Shown in pieces: positions 7,642-15,839 of a stretch of DNA of 23,982 bases; position 1 is the first letter of the stretch, and each line of letters starts with the position of its first letter. The position numbers and the translations under genes are program-made. The stretch is from Syntrophomonadaceae bacterium (GTDB lineage Bacteria; Bacillota; Syntrophomonadia; Syntrophomonadales; Syntrophomonadaceae): NCBI GenBank assembly GCA_028698695.1, contig JAQVWB010000007.1:1-23982 (forward strand). Reading direction: 5' to 3'. Below the pieces are notes generated by a model. The model was given only the letters and a program-made list of their open reading frames with translations. It had not been told where the DNA came from and searched no databases.

Positions 7642-8205
7642 ATGGCTATGGTTGTATTGATTATTCTCGGAGCCCTGGTAGTAGCTTTCCTGATTTTCCT
7701 GATTGCTACCTACAATAATCTGGTTCAGTTGCGCCAAAGACTGCACAACGCCTGGTCCCAGGTGGATGTGCAACTAAAAAGGCGTTACGATTTAATCCCG
7801 AATCTGGTGGCTACCGTTCAGGGTTATGCTGCTCATGAAAAGTCAACCTTTGAAGAAATTGCCCGCGTACGCAATCAGGCAATTGCTGCCAAAAGCGTAA
7901 GTGAACAGTCTCAGGCAGAAACTATGTTGTCAGGAGCATTGCGCAACTTGTTTGCTGTAGCGGAAGCTTATCCGGAACTCAAAGCCAATACCAACTTTAT
8001 GCAATTACAGGAAGAGCTGACCAATACAGAAAGTAAAATAGCCTTTTCCCGTCAGTTTTATAACGACACAGTGCAAAAATTCAACACCAGTATTGAGTTA
8101 TTTCCCACTAATCTGGTTGCCGGTATGTTAGGTTTTGGCTCTGCGGATTATTTTACCCTGCAAAACGAACCCGAGGCTCGTCAAACTGTGCAGGTAAAGT
8201 TTTAA
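7642..8205 (+). CDS. lemA: LemA family protein
   Basis: A 187-residue protein with one N-terminal membrane helix (residues 3-24) and a long helical cytosolic or surface domain. The family signature R-R-Y-D-L-I-P-N-L-V is present at about 46-55, followed by V-Q-G-Y-A and H-E-K. The length is typical of LemA. A GGGGGT site precedes the ATG by about 9 bases. It is 16 bases upstream of a DUF2207-type gene, a pairing common in bacteria. The biochemical role of LemA is not firmly known; the context suggests a membrane-associated partnership with the DUF2207 protein. Confidence 0.93.
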   Translation: MAMVVLIILGALVVAFLIFLIATYNNLVQLRQRLHNAWSQVDVQLKRRYDLIPNLVATVQGYAAHEKSTFEEIARVRNQAIAAKSVSEQSQAETMLSGALRNLFAVAEAYPELKANTNFMQLQEELTNTESKIAFSRQFYNDTVQKFNTSIELFPTNLVAGMLGFGSADYFTLQNEPEARQTVQVKF

Positions 8206-8221
8206 GACAGGAGGGATTCGT

Positions 8222-10114
8222 TTGTTTAAACGTAATAATGCTCCGGGAATAATTTTATTTGCCTTATGCCTGATGCTGGTGTTTTCCGTATTTAATCCCC
8301 AGGCTGCTGAAGCACGCAGTCTGCAAATGGATAAACTGGCCTATGATGCCGAGTTGCTTCCAGACGGTTCCATGCTGGTTACCGAACATATTACGGTTAC
8401 CTTTCATGGTTCCTACAAGGGTTATTTTATTTCCATTCCACAGGGCACTACCCCTCTGAGTGACATTCTGGTTTCCGAAAACGGTTCTTCTTATCAGTTT
8501 AACCCGGGTACTGAATACGGGCCACCAGGCACCTACCTGATAAAGCAAAACGGCAATGATGTTACCATTGATTGGAGCATTGATGCGACTGATGCGCAGC
8601 GTACCTTTGATGTAAGTTACCGCGTAAACAATCTGGTCAAGGTTCATAATGATGTAGCCGAGTTTTACCGAAAATTTGTCGGGGAAAAAAATCAGCAAAG
8701 CATCGGTGAAGTTACCGTTCGAGTACTTTTACCGACCGGGGCGGAAAACTACCAGCCCGGAAGTGATATACGCATCTGGGGGCATGGTCCCTTACACGGT
8801 GAAGTAAATTTCGCCGGTCCTCGTGAAGTAGTATGGCAAATTACTGATATGCCCGCCAAAGAGTTTTTGGAAGGGCGCATGACCATGCCGGTACAACTTT
8901 TCCCCGCTGCCCCGCTTGAACTCAAAACCGGTCAGAATGCTTTGCCGGCTATTCTTGACGATGAAGGTCAGTGGGCTGATACAGCTAATCGCGAACGTAC
9001 CATGGCGCGCCTGCAGATTCTATTCGCCATATTGATTTTACTGGGTACATTAATTGCTTTGTATATATTATGGCGTATGTATGGCCAGGAATTTAAACCG
9101 GAATTTCAGGGAGATTATTATCGGGATTTGCCGGCCGATTATTCACCGGCCGAGATGTCAGTTTTATGGAACTGGGGAGAAGCAAAGACACACGATATAA
9201 CTGCTACCCTTATGGACATGGCCCGGCGCGGATATATAACTATTGAACAGCAGCTGTTTGAGCAAAAAAGGCTGCTGGGCAGCAAGGATGTTACCACCTA
9301 TTTATTAACTCTTCAAAAAGAATCCTACCAAAAAGACAGAAACAGTTTGCGACCTCATGAACGTAAACTAATCGATTATTTATTTACAACTGTTTCCGAG
9401 AATAAATCCACTTTGTATTTATACGATATCGAACAATTTTCCAAAAAACGCAGTCGGGAATTCTATTATAATTTGTGGGTACCCTGGAAAGACGGTCTAT
9501 TCGCAAAAGGAGAAGCCAACAAGTGGTTCGAGAAAACCGATTCCAAAACCCGTTGGATAGTTGTCGGGACCGGAGTACTGTTTTTTCTCATCAGCGTACT
9601 ATTGTTTAATAAGGAAATTGTTATCCCCGGTGTCAGTTTCCTGATCAGCGCCTTTTTAATTTCCATAGTACCGCAGACTTTTCAGCGCCGTTCCCAACCG
9701 GCTAACGAGGATTTAACCAAATGGCAGGCGTTCCGCAGGTTCCTGCTGCATTTTTCCGATATGCAGCGCCATGAAATACCCAGCCTGATTATCTGGGAAC
9801 ATTATCTGGTCTATGCGGTCAGTCTGGGAGTTGCCAAAGAAGTTATGAAGCAACTGGAAATTGTTTTTCCTAATCTGGAAGATAATAATTACCGTTTTGG
9901 ACAGCGCTGGTATTATGGTGCAGCTGGATTTGGCATGGCCGGCTTCAGCAATCACTTCGACAACATAGGCGAGAGCCTGCAACGCTCCATTGAGGTAGCA
10001 GAAAAAACCGTACGGGCAGCTGAAAGCAAGTCATCGTCGGGCTCAGGCGGAGGCGGAGGTTTTTCCGGCGGCGGCGGCGGAGGTTCCGGCGGCGGAAGTT
10101 ATGGTGGTCGTTAA
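8222..10114 (+). CDS. DUF2207-type predicted membrane protein with Gly-rich tail
   Basis: A 630-residue protein starting at TTG 8222, with AGGAGG (8209-8214) 7 bases upstream. A signal peptide (residues about 9-31) leads into an extracellular beta-rich domain (about 32-230). One membrane helix follows (261-285), then a cytosolic region with a winged-helix-like segment (about 305-440). Next are a helical hairpin in the membrane (444-483), a conserved region with Y-G-A-A-G-F, and a tail of Gly/Ser repeats (608-629). This order is the standard DUF2207 (YciQ-like) layout, and the Gly-rich end is characteristic. It is co-transcribed with lemA. The function of the family is not established. Confidence 0.92.
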   Translation: MFKRNNAPGIILFALCLMLVFSVFNPQAAEARSLQMDKLAYDAELLPDGSMLVTEHITVTFHGSYKGYFISIPQGTTPLSDILVSENGSSYQFNPGTEYGPPGTYLIKQNGNDVTIDWSIDATDAQRTFDVSYRVNNLVKVHNDVAEFYRKFVGEKNQQSIGEVTVRVLLPTGAENYQPGSDIRIWGHGPLHGEVNFAGPREVVWQITDMPAKEFLEGRMTMPVQLFPAAPLELKTGQNALPAILDDEGQWADTANRERTMARLQILFAILILLGTLIALYILWRMYGQEFKPEFQGDYYRDLPADYSPAEMSVLWNWGEAKTHDITATLMDMARRGYITIEQQLFEQKRLLGSKDVTTYLLTLQKESYQKDRNSLRPHERKLIDYLFTTVSENKSTLYLYDIEQFSKKRSREFYYNLWVPWKDGLFAKGEANKWFEKTDSKTRWIVVGTGVLFFLISVLLFNKEIVIPGVSFLISAFLISIVPQTFQRRSQPANEDLTKWQAFRRFLLHFSDMQRHEIPSLIIWEHYLVYAVSLGVAKEVMKQLEIVFPNLEDNNYRFGQRWYYGAAGFGMAGFSNHFDNIGESLQRSIEVAEKTVRAAESKSSSGSGGGGGFSGGGGGGSGGGSYGGR

Positions 10115-10118
10115 TCTG

Positions 10119-10145
10119 AAAAAGCACACTTTGCGTGTGCTTTTT
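10119..10145 (+). terminator. rho-independent terminator after the DUF2207 gene
   Basis: The stem GCACAC/GTGTGC is extended by flanking A and T runs, with a five-base loop and a T-tract (10141-10145). It lies 5 bases beyond the stop codon. Confidence 0.8.
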
Positions 10146-10298
10146 CTCTGCTAATTTATAACTATCCAGGTTAACAATATATGGTTGGGAAGAAGATTAT
10201 TGTTTATAATGAAAACATGCGACTCCCGGTGACGGGATATTTATGTATAAAAACCAGACATTATCACTTTTTGCAGTAGAACCACTATTTAAAAGGAG

Positions 10299-11432
10299 AT
10301 GATAGCAATTAATATTAAAATGACCAAAAGCTTGATGCTGCTGTTTACCTACGCAGCCGTTCTGCTGCTGATTGTGCTCAATTTTAAACCGATTATGAAC
10401 GGTCTGGGTGTTTTTATTTCCTTTTTCACTCCCTTTTTTATCGGCATCGTCATAGCTTTTATTTTAAATGAACCTGCTATGTATTTTGAAAAAGTTTTGG
10501 CCGGGAAGGTTTTTAAAAAGGACCGTCCCGCCTTGACCAGAGCTCTGGCTATTCTTATTGCCCATATAATGGTTTTATTACTGTTATTTCTGTTGATTAT
10601 GTTCATTATCCCGCCATTAATTGAGAATATCCGTTTGTTTTCCAGCAATGTCGGGACATACGTAAATAATACCCAAGCCTGGTTGAATCAACTTATGAGT
10701 CATTTTCGACTGGAAAGTTTTGATCTGTCCGGGTTAACGGATAAAGCTTTTGGAGCATTGGATAGTATATCTGCCAATATGATGAGTCTTTTATCCCAAA
10801 TTATTATTATCACTACCAGTGTAATTGGCTTTATTGTCACCCTGTTTATCGCCATTATTTTTTCCATATTTCTTTTGGCCGGTAAAGAAACTATCCTGCA
10901 TAATTGTGACCGCGTATTCAGAGCTTATCTGCCGGACAAAGTTTATGAAACTGCCGCTTATGTTAACCGGATTACAATTGATACCTTTAACCGCTATATT
11001 TATGGGCAATTGACTGAGGCTTTTATTCTGGGCGTACTATGTTTTACCGGCATGATGATTTTTGGTTTTCATTACCCGTTAATGATCAGCACCTTGATAG
11101 GGCTTACAGCCCTGGTGCCTTTAATCGGTGCGCTTATCGGCGGTTTTATCTCTTCTTTGCTGTTGTTGATGATTTCCCCCATGGAAGCGATATGGTTTTT
11201 AGTGTTCCTGGTCATATTACAGCAATTTGAAGGTAATGTAATTTACCCGCGCGTGGTGGGAAGTAGTTTGGGAATGCCGGGAATCTGGGTTTTGTTATCC
11301 GCAATTATCGGTGGAGGTGTAGCCGGACCCGTTGGTATTCTGCTGGGCGTACCTATTGGTACCATTTTCTACATCCTGTTAAGAAATGCCGTCCGGCAAA
11401 AGGAGTCCCTGGGGGATACTGAGCAGGTTTAA
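10299..11432 (+). CDS. AI-2E family transporter / YdbI-type permease
   Basis: A 377-residue polytopic membrane protein. The N-terminal pair of helices (about 7-50), a third near 80-105, a central extracellular helical domain and a C-terminal four-helix block match the AI-2E/PerM family. The C-terminal motif G-N-V-I-Y-P-R-V-V-G followed by G-V-P-I-G is diagnostic. Members include the AI-2 exporter TqsA and sodium/proton antiporters, so the substrate cannot be inferred. The start is unclear. The ATG at 10299 directly abuts AAGGAG (10293-10298) and cannot use it. An ATT at 10308 has ideal spacing and the ATG at 10320 is 21 bases away. Coordinates give the longest frame. Confidence 0.93.
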   Translation: MIAINIKMTKSLMLLFTYAAVLLLIVLNFKPIMNGLGVFISFFTPFFIGIVIAFILNEPAMYFEKVLAGKVFKKDRPALTRALAILIAHIMVLLLLFLLIMFIIPPLIENIRLFSSNVGTYVNNTQAWLNQLMSHFRLESFDLSGLTDKAFGALDSISANMMSLLSQIIIITTSVIGFIVTLFIAIIFSIFLLAGKETILHNCDRVFRAYLPDKVYETAAYVNRITIDTFNRYIYGQLTEAFILGVLCFTGMMIFGFHYPLMISTLIGLTALVPLIGALIGGFISSLLLLMISPMEAIWFLVFLVILQQFEGNVIYPRVVGSSLGMPGIWVLLSAIIGGGVAGPVGILLGVPIGTIFYILLRNAVRQKESLGDTEQV

Positions 11433-11441
11433 AACGGAATT

Positions 11442-11488
11442 AAGGGGGTGCTGCCGTGGACTTAAGCCTGGCTGCACCCCCTTTTTTT
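11442..11488 (+). terminator. rho-independent terminator after the AI-2E transporter
   Basis: AAGGGGGTGC (11442-11451) pairs with GCACCCCCTT (11474-11483), followed by a run of T. The long loop contains a further complementary pair, GCC/GGC. It ends just before the convergent ribbon-helix-helix gene. Confidence 0.88.
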
Positions 11489-11496
11489 ATTAGTCA

Positions 11497-11655
11497 TTAT
11501 TCACTTTTCCCCTCTTCACGGGCCAGGTACTCGCGGATTATCATCCTGACCAATGCACTTCTGGAAATTTGCTGCTCTCTGGCCAGTTTTTTTATTGATT
11601 CCACCTGTGTAAGTGTAAGGTAAAAAGTCGCGTGTTCAAATTTATCGGTAGCCAT
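11497..11655 (-). CDS. small ribbon-helix-helix (CopG/Arc-like) protein
   Basis: A 52-residue protein starting at ATG 11655, with a strong GGAGGAGG 5 bases upstream and a TAA stop at 11497-11499. The sequence reads as a short beta strand (H-A-T-F-Y-L-T-L), then an Arg/Lys-rich helix (Q-V-E-S-I-K-K-L-A-R-E), a turn (Q-I-S-R-S) and a second helix (A-L-V-R-M-I-I-R-E-Y-L). This is the ribbon-helix-helix fold of small dimeric DNA-binding proteins, which includes many antitoxins and repressors. It lies 93 bases downstream of the patatin-like gene on the same strand, with no toxin gene next to it. The target is unknown. Confidence 0.8.
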   Translation of the reverse strand: MATDKFEHATFYLTLTQVESIKKLAREQQISRSALVRMIIREYLAREEGKSE

Positions 11656-11748
11656 TTTAACCTCCTCCCCGCAGGTCGCAAGTACTGGGGCCTGATTTCC
11701 TCTTTGTGGATAGTATATGAAAGATTCAGCAGTTCGGTTACATCCGAC

Positions 11749-12627
11749 TCATAAAATACCCAGTCCCGATTCCAGCAAATTAATCTGGTGGCGCATAGCT
11801 TTACGCCCGGCACGGATAGTAGATTCAACCTTGGAAAGATCATCCAGTTTGATAGCCGGCACCTGGGGATAAATTACCTGGTCGGCCAGCCATTGCTGTT
11901 CAGTTTTGGAGGTTTCATAGGCAAGTATGTCTATACTGCGGGAAATTATCTGGAAAATACCCCGAACCGGATGCCGGTACCGGGGGCTTCCCAGGTTAAC
12001 CGCCAGGATATAGGGCACGCCCATCATTTTTAATGATACTACCGGTACCATGCTTTTTATCCCCCCGTCTACCAACTGCATATTGTAAACCCTGGCCGGA
12101 ATAAAAGTAACCGGAATAGACACGCTGGCTCTCACCGCCTGGCTCAAACGGGCCTCCCTTATTATGAGCAAGTCTTCCTGGTCTGCTTCAATATGGGTAT
12201 TGGTAAATATTATTTCCTGTCCGGAATCAATATCACAAGCTACGATGGCAATGGGCAGCCTACAATCCTGAAGGGTTTTCCCCCGGGTTAATTTTTCTAC
12301 CAGTTGTTCTATTTTGTCACCTTTAAATATTCCCTCCAAAGGGGATTCATAACCCGACTTCAACAGACCAAATAAATGTTTAAGCATGCCCCAATAATTG
12401 TAGTCCAGGTAGTCCCCTGGCTGTAAACGAAGGGCCAGGGTTTCCATGTGAAAGGGTGATATACCGCTGGCATAAAGTGCTGCTATAATACTGCCGACGC
12501 TGGTTCCGGCAATAAAGTTTATCGGGATGCCCCGCTGCTCCAGCACCTGTAATATACCAATATGAGCAAAGCCTTTTAATCCGCCTCCACCCAGTGCCAG
12601 ACCCAAACTTTTCACTTTTTTGCTCAT
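11749..12627 (-). CDS. patatin-like phospholipase (RssA-type)
   Basis: From ATG 12627 the protein has 292 residues; an in-frame TTG at 12639 with a GGTGA site could add four. The oxyanion-loop G-G-G-G (residues 13-16) with L-K-G, the nucleophile elbow G-T-S-V-G (Ser43) and the D-G-G motif (Asp187) form the complete Ser-Asp dyad of bacterial patatin-like lipases. There is no signal peptide, so it is probably a cytosolic or membrane-peripheral lipid acyl hydrolase. The substrate is unknown. The following small ribbon-helix-helix gene may share its transcript. The family call is firm; the physiological role is not known. Confidence 0.93.
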   Translation of the reverse strand: MSKKVKSLGLALGGGGLKGFAHIGILQVLEQRGIPINFIAGTSVGSIIAALYASGISPFHMETLALRLQPGDYLDYNYWGMLKHLFGLLKSGYESPLEGIFKGDKIEQLVEKLTRGKTLQDCRLPIAIVACDIDSGQEIIFTNTHIEADQEDLLIIREARLSQAVRASVSIPVTFIPARVYNMQLVDGGIKSMVPVVSLKMMGVPYILAVNLGSPRYRHPVRGIFQIISRSIDILAYETSKTEQQWLADQVIYPQVPAIKLDDLSKVESTIRAGRKAMRHQINLLESGLGIL

Positions 12628-12675
12628 ATTATCACCCAAATCTCTTCACCTTTTCTCTGTACAAGAATCATTTAT

Positions 12676-12691
12676 TCAGGCAACTGCCTGA
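12676..12691. repeat. 16-bp palindrome between two minus-strand genes
   Basis: TCAGGCA and TGCCTGA arms (7 bases each) are separated by two bases, in the gap between the small helical gene and the patatin-like gene. No T-tract follows on either strand, so it looks more like an operator than a terminator. Confidence 0.5.
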
Positions 12692-12703
12692 GTGTTTCTA
12701 TAT

Positions 12704-12934
12704 TCAACGATTGCATTTGGTTACCATAAATCTTGATACTATCTGCATGCGCTCCTGATTTTTTTCCTGCAACTCCTGCCAGAATTTCAGGTAATCAGGA
12801 TGGTTTGTAGTTTGCTGATAATCATGCAGGCAGTGTTCCAAACTCTGGTGATACTCCAGAACTTTTTCCAATTGTCCACGCATCAGATTTTTTTCCTGAC
12901 GACTGACGCGGGCAGTTTTTATATTGGGTTCCAA
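12704..12934 (-). CDS. small helical protein, unrecognised
   Basis: A 76-residue charged, mostly helical protein with no membrane segment or signal. A GTG at 12943 overlaps the SD sequence GGAGGTG, so the TTG at 12934, 8 bases after GGAGG, is the preferred start. Two helices rich in Gln, Glu, Lys and Leu (about 10-32 and 42-70) suggest a helical hairpin or coiled coil. It is placed after the coat-like gene and its terminator. No family is recognised. Confidence 0.7.
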   Translation of the reverse strand: MEPNIKTARVSRQEKNLMRGQLEKVLEYHQSLEHCLHDYQQTTNHPDYLKFWQELQEKNQERMQIVSRFMVTKCNR

Positions 12935-12956
12935 ATCGTTCACCTCCGCTGCTAAG

Positions 12957-12998
12957 TAAAAAGGATGCCCGACCTACACAGGTAAGTCGAGCATCCTT
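12957..12998 (-). terminator. terminator after the coat-like gene
   Basis: On the minus strand AAGGATGC (12991-12998) pairs with GCATCCTT (12961-12968), extended inward by CGAC/GTCG and AC(C)T pairs. A T-run (12958-12962) follows. It sits 16 bases past the stop codon at 13014. Confidence 0.8.
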
Positions 12999-13013
12999 AT
13001 GAGCACTTTGATT

Positions 13014-13580
13014 CTAAAACTCGACTTCCGGATCGAGTTCTCCATAGACAATTACATCATGCATTTTACCCAGCTTATCAATGATATCCACATATACCCG
13101 AAGTCCTATACAGGTTCCGTTTACCGGACTGGTTAGTTTGCATGGGTTGCTTGGGTCTTCACAGTTACCCTTGATTTCAAAATCAAAAGACCAGTTTCTC
13201 AAAATTACTTCTGACTGTTCGACTTCGCTGCGGAATTCTTCGATGGTCAGGGGCGGATCAAATTCATCCAGCTCAATAGTCTGGTCAAAACGATCGGAAA
13301 CAGTTATAATTTGGTATTCCCCCTGTACCAGTACAAACAGGATAACCTCGTAGTCAACGAAAACCCTGACCCGGTTAAAACATTGTAAATCCTCGGATAC
13401 CTGCAAAACTTTTACTTTGATATCTTCGACACAGGAAATTTTCCCTCCCACCTGCTGATCGGGAACACAGAAGGTAGTGTCCAGTACCTTAACCTGTTTG
13501 GCAATGTACTTGGCTTTAATGACTTTAGCCCATAAATCCAACTTGCAACCTTCAGGAAATTCACACTTTAATCCAGCCAT
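13014..13580 (-). CDS. cysteine-containing beta-rich protein, possible spore coat component
   Basis: A 188-residue protein starting at ATG 13580, with GGAGGG 10 bases upstream. It has no signal peptide or membrane helix. The alternating hydrophobic pattern (V-K-V-L-Q-V, V-R-V-F-V-D-Y-E-V-I-L-F-V, L-R-V-Y-V-D-I-I) indicates a beta-sandwich. It carries eight cysteines (6, 12, 38, 50, 67 and three near 139-155) and an acidic C-terminus. The pattern loosely resembles DUF3794/SPOCS proteins such as SipL, but I could not confirm the family. A sigma-K-like promoter upstream and the neighbouring glycosyltransferases support a role in the spore coat. That role is inference. Confidence 0.78.
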   Translation of the reverse strand: MAGLKCEFPEGCKLDLWAKVIKAKYIAKQVKVLDTTFCVPDQQVGGKISCVEDIKVKVLQVSEDLQCFNRVRVFVDYEVILFVLVQGEYQIITVSDRFDQTIELDEFDPPLTIEEFRSEVEQSEVILRNWSFDFEIKGNCEDPSNPCKLTSPVNGTCIGLRVYVDIIDKLGKMHDVIVYGELDPEVEF

Positions 13581-13638
13581 GATATCTTTTCCCTCCTTTT
13601 TCTCTCTACTGTCCTGACCTGCTTATCAGCAGGCCGGT

Positions 13639-13665
13639 TAGAAATTCATTTTAGCTAAATTTCTA
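13639..13665. repeat. inverted repeat in the leader of the coat-like gene
   Basis: TAGAAATT (13639-13646) and AATTTCTA (13658-13665) are perfect 8-base arms 11 bases apart. They lie immediately downstream of the sigma-K-like -10 box, so they may form a hairpin in the 5' end of the transcript. A second hairpin (CCTGC/GCAGG) is at about 13619-13634. Confidence 0.5.
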
Positions 13666-13668
13666 GGA

Positions 13669-13697
13669 TATTCTATGAAGTCTGACTATAAAGTGTG
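13669..13697 (-). promoter_or_regulatory. sigma-K-like promoter of the coat-like gene
   Basis: On the minus strand CACA (13694-13697), 16 bases, then CATAGAATA (13669-13677). This agrees with the Bacillus sigma-K consensus mACm-N16-CATAnnnTA. It lies about 90 bases upstream of the start codon. Confidence 0.5.
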
Positions 13698-13728
13698 ATT
13701 ATCTGTGTTGCTTTTTTAGTTATTTTTT

Positions 13729-14421
13729 TCATAATTCTAGAAACGGTAATTGATTTCCATGCATTATATGGGCGGCTTCCAGGGTTCCATCACAATATAA
13801 TTGAAATCCCATCTCCCGGGATTGCTGACAAAACCCAATGTCCTCTCCCCCTCCATCCGTGGAATATCTTACCCCTCCGGCAATTACCCCGCGCTTGATT
13901 AGATAAGCCGCTCCGGTACAGTCGACCGGAAATACTCTGTCCCGGGGAAAATCACGTATATATTCATAGCGGTCATCAACCTGGCGGAGAATGTTGTAAA
14001 TGCCCGGGTCGCCTATCTGGTGTCCATTACATACCAGCATGGCTACTATATCGCAATTATTGGCAATTAAACGCGACAGGCTATGCGCAGAAACCAGAAT
14101 GTCACTGTCGACCGAAAATAAATAGTCAGCTCCTGATTGCAGAAACTGACTAAGTAAAATATTACGCAATGACGCCAGATGGGCAAAGCTATAGTATCCT
14201 CGTTGTACCCCTTTGGGCTTTTCCTGATTACAAATGACAATAGCAGTATTATTTGTCCGGGCAAACCCCTCTAAAATTTCCTGACTGTGATCCGTTGAAT
14301 TATTAAGCACGAAACAGTACTGTAGTTTTTCCCGGGGATAGTTCAGGGAGTTCATAGCCTGGAGATAATAGGGCAAAACCCAGGCACGATTACGGACCGG
14401 GCAGCCAATCATTACCTTCAC
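13729..14421 (-). CDS. GT-A (family 2-like) glycosyltransferase
   Basis: A 230-residue protein starting at GTG 14421, with AGAGGA 7 bases upstream. The start is only 2 bases after the stop codon of the preceding gene. The N-terminal strand (V-M-I-G-C-P-V-R-N-R) begins a Rossmann-like nucleotide-sugar fold. The metal-binding D-S-D is at residues 105-107, and a later E-D followed by an aromatic residue fits the general-base region of GT2 enzymes. There is no membrane segment, so it is cytosolic. It is translationally coupled to the GT-B enzyme upstream, so both probably modify one acceptor. The sugar donor and acceptor cannot be read from sequence. Confidence 0.85.
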   Translation of the reverse strand: MKVMIGCPVRNRAWVLPYYLQAMNSLNYPREKLQYCFVLNNSTDHSQEILEGFARTNNTAIVICNQEKPKGVQRGYYSFAHLASLRNILLSQFLQSGADYLFSVDSDILVSAHSLSRLIANNCDIVAMLVCNGHQIGDPGIYNILRQVDDRYEYIRDFPRDRVFPVDCTGAAYLIKRGVIAGGVRYSTDGGGEDIGFCQQSREMGFQLYCDGTLEAAHIMHGNQLPFLEL

Positions 14422-14423
14422 TG

Positions 14424-15797
14424 CTAATTCCTCTGCACAGCCCGGGCAGTCCGATAATTAAATGACTTTCTACTTACTCTTATTCCTGATTGCATTATCC
14501 CGGCAGTGGCAATGTTATCTGATACTCCTGCAGCACTGCTCTTATTGTCCCTGACCCGCAACCGGAAAGTTCCTCCCCGAACTATAACCACCACCCGGTT
14601 GTTGCCTGATATTGATACTCGCAAAGGTTGACTCCCGGAGGAAGTTACCCGGTTCTGATTATCGCTAATATCAGAGCTGCCCCGTAATGAGATTTTTACC
14701 GGTGCGAGCTGATCAAGTTCTGAAGTAATAAAAGTTGGCGGTGATACAGGGGCGACAGGTTGCGCTACGCCTTTGGCAGCCAGCCGTTCTTCCATCAAAG
14801 CAATTATTTGACGGGCCCGCGAAATCCAGGAGTTTTCAGCTGCTACGGCCAGACGTTTGCTGCGAAGGTCATCGGTATCATCATATAATGCCCGCTGAAT
14901 ATTGCTGATAAAGTCTTCATAGGTTACGGATACATGTACGATATCACGATATTTTTCTGTTTCGGGAAGGTTGGTAGAAACAATTGGTATGCCCGTGGCC
15001 ATGTATTCCCACATTTTTATGGGATTAACTGATTCTACCATGCTGGATAGTTTAAAAGGTATTATGCCAACGCTGAAAGCTTGGGCATAGGCAGCCAATT
15101 GTTCGTAGGGTTTAAATCCCAGATAGTGAATGTTGGAACGGCGAGGTACATCAGTTACATTATACAAAGGACCTATTATAACAATATTGCAATTGGGATA
15201 AGCTTGCGCCAGGTGGTCAATTAATTCAAAATCCAGCCAGGTGGCCACTACGCCGATATAACCGATTATTGGCCCGGGAATAGCCGCAATATCTTCCGGT
15301 ACAGGCAGTGCTCCCCTGCTTGCCCTGGAGAAATACTCATAGTCACATCCGTTGGGAACCATGTAACTATATGGATTGAGTGCCAGGGCCATGGAATGAA
15401 GTTTCGACGAAGTAGTAATAACTAAATCTGCACTGCTGACTGCCCTATGGTAGTATGGTCGCCAGGATTCAAATTCATCACTTGGTTCATCCACGCTGTC
15501 AAAGACCACCAGACTGGGATTATACTTTTTAATCTCATCTACCTGGGCAGTTGCACTGTAATATACTACCGGGTGAATATTTTCCAGAAACGGTCGGGAA
15601 TCAACATTATTAAATAGAAAAAAGTTAGGCGTGATTTCGGAAATGCCTGCAATTTGTGAATTATGTGGGCTGGGGCGGTTCTCCCAATATACCGGCAACC
15701 CTAATTCTGCAAAACTTTTCATCAACTGTTGAGGCCGTTGTACCAGATAATTGAAATCAAGCGTGGGCGGGTAAAGAATTGGACCTAAATTCGTCAT
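14424..15797 (-). CDS. GT-B glycosyltransferase (TuaH-like) with basic C-terminal extension
   Basis: A 457-residue protein starting at ATG 15797 behind AGGAGG. The N-terminal R-P-Q-Q-L-M motif (about 21-26), the F-D-S-V-D-E region and the C-terminal donor site (K-M-W-E-Y-M-A-T-G-I-P-I-V) resemble TuaH-type glycosyltransferases. The catalytic part ends near residue 345. The remaining ~110 residues are Ser/Arg/Val-rich with several short beta-strand-like repeats (L-R-V-S-I-S, V-V-V-I-V-R, F-R-L-R-V-R), which is not usual for the family. It is the first gene of a two-gene unit under a sigma-K-like promoter. A role in spore-surface glycosylation is inference from context. Confidence 0.87.
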   Translation of the reverse strand: MTNLGPILYPPTLDFNYLVQRPQQLMKSFAELGLPVYWENRPSPHNSQIAGISEITPNFFLFNNVDSRPFLENIHPVVYYSATAQVDEIKKYNPSLVVFDSVDEPSDEFESWRPYYHRAVSSADLVITTSSKLHSMALALNPYSYMVPNGCDYEYFSRASRGALPVPEDIAAIPGPIIGYIGVVATWLDFELIDHLAQAYPNCNIVIIGPLYNVTDVPRRSNIHYLGFKPYEQLAAYAQAFSVGIIPFKLSSMVESVNPIKMWEYMATGIPIVSTNLPETEKYRDIVHVSVTYEDFISNIQRALYDDTDDLRSKRLAVAAENSWISRARQIIALMEERLAAKGVAQPVAPVSPPTFITSELDQLAPVKISLRGSSDISDNQNRVTSSGSQPLRVSISGNNRVVVIVRGGTFRLRVRDNKSSAAGVSDNIATAGIMQSGIRVSRKSFNYRTARAVQRN

Positions 15798-15839
15798 GGA
15801 TATCCTCCTAACAATAGGTATATTTTTTTACCGCTTAGA

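Noticed and set aside
8264..10127. Minus-strand frames opposite the DUF2207 gene
   Set aside because: The plus-strand frame matches a known family over its whole length; the antisense frames have no ribosome-binding sites.
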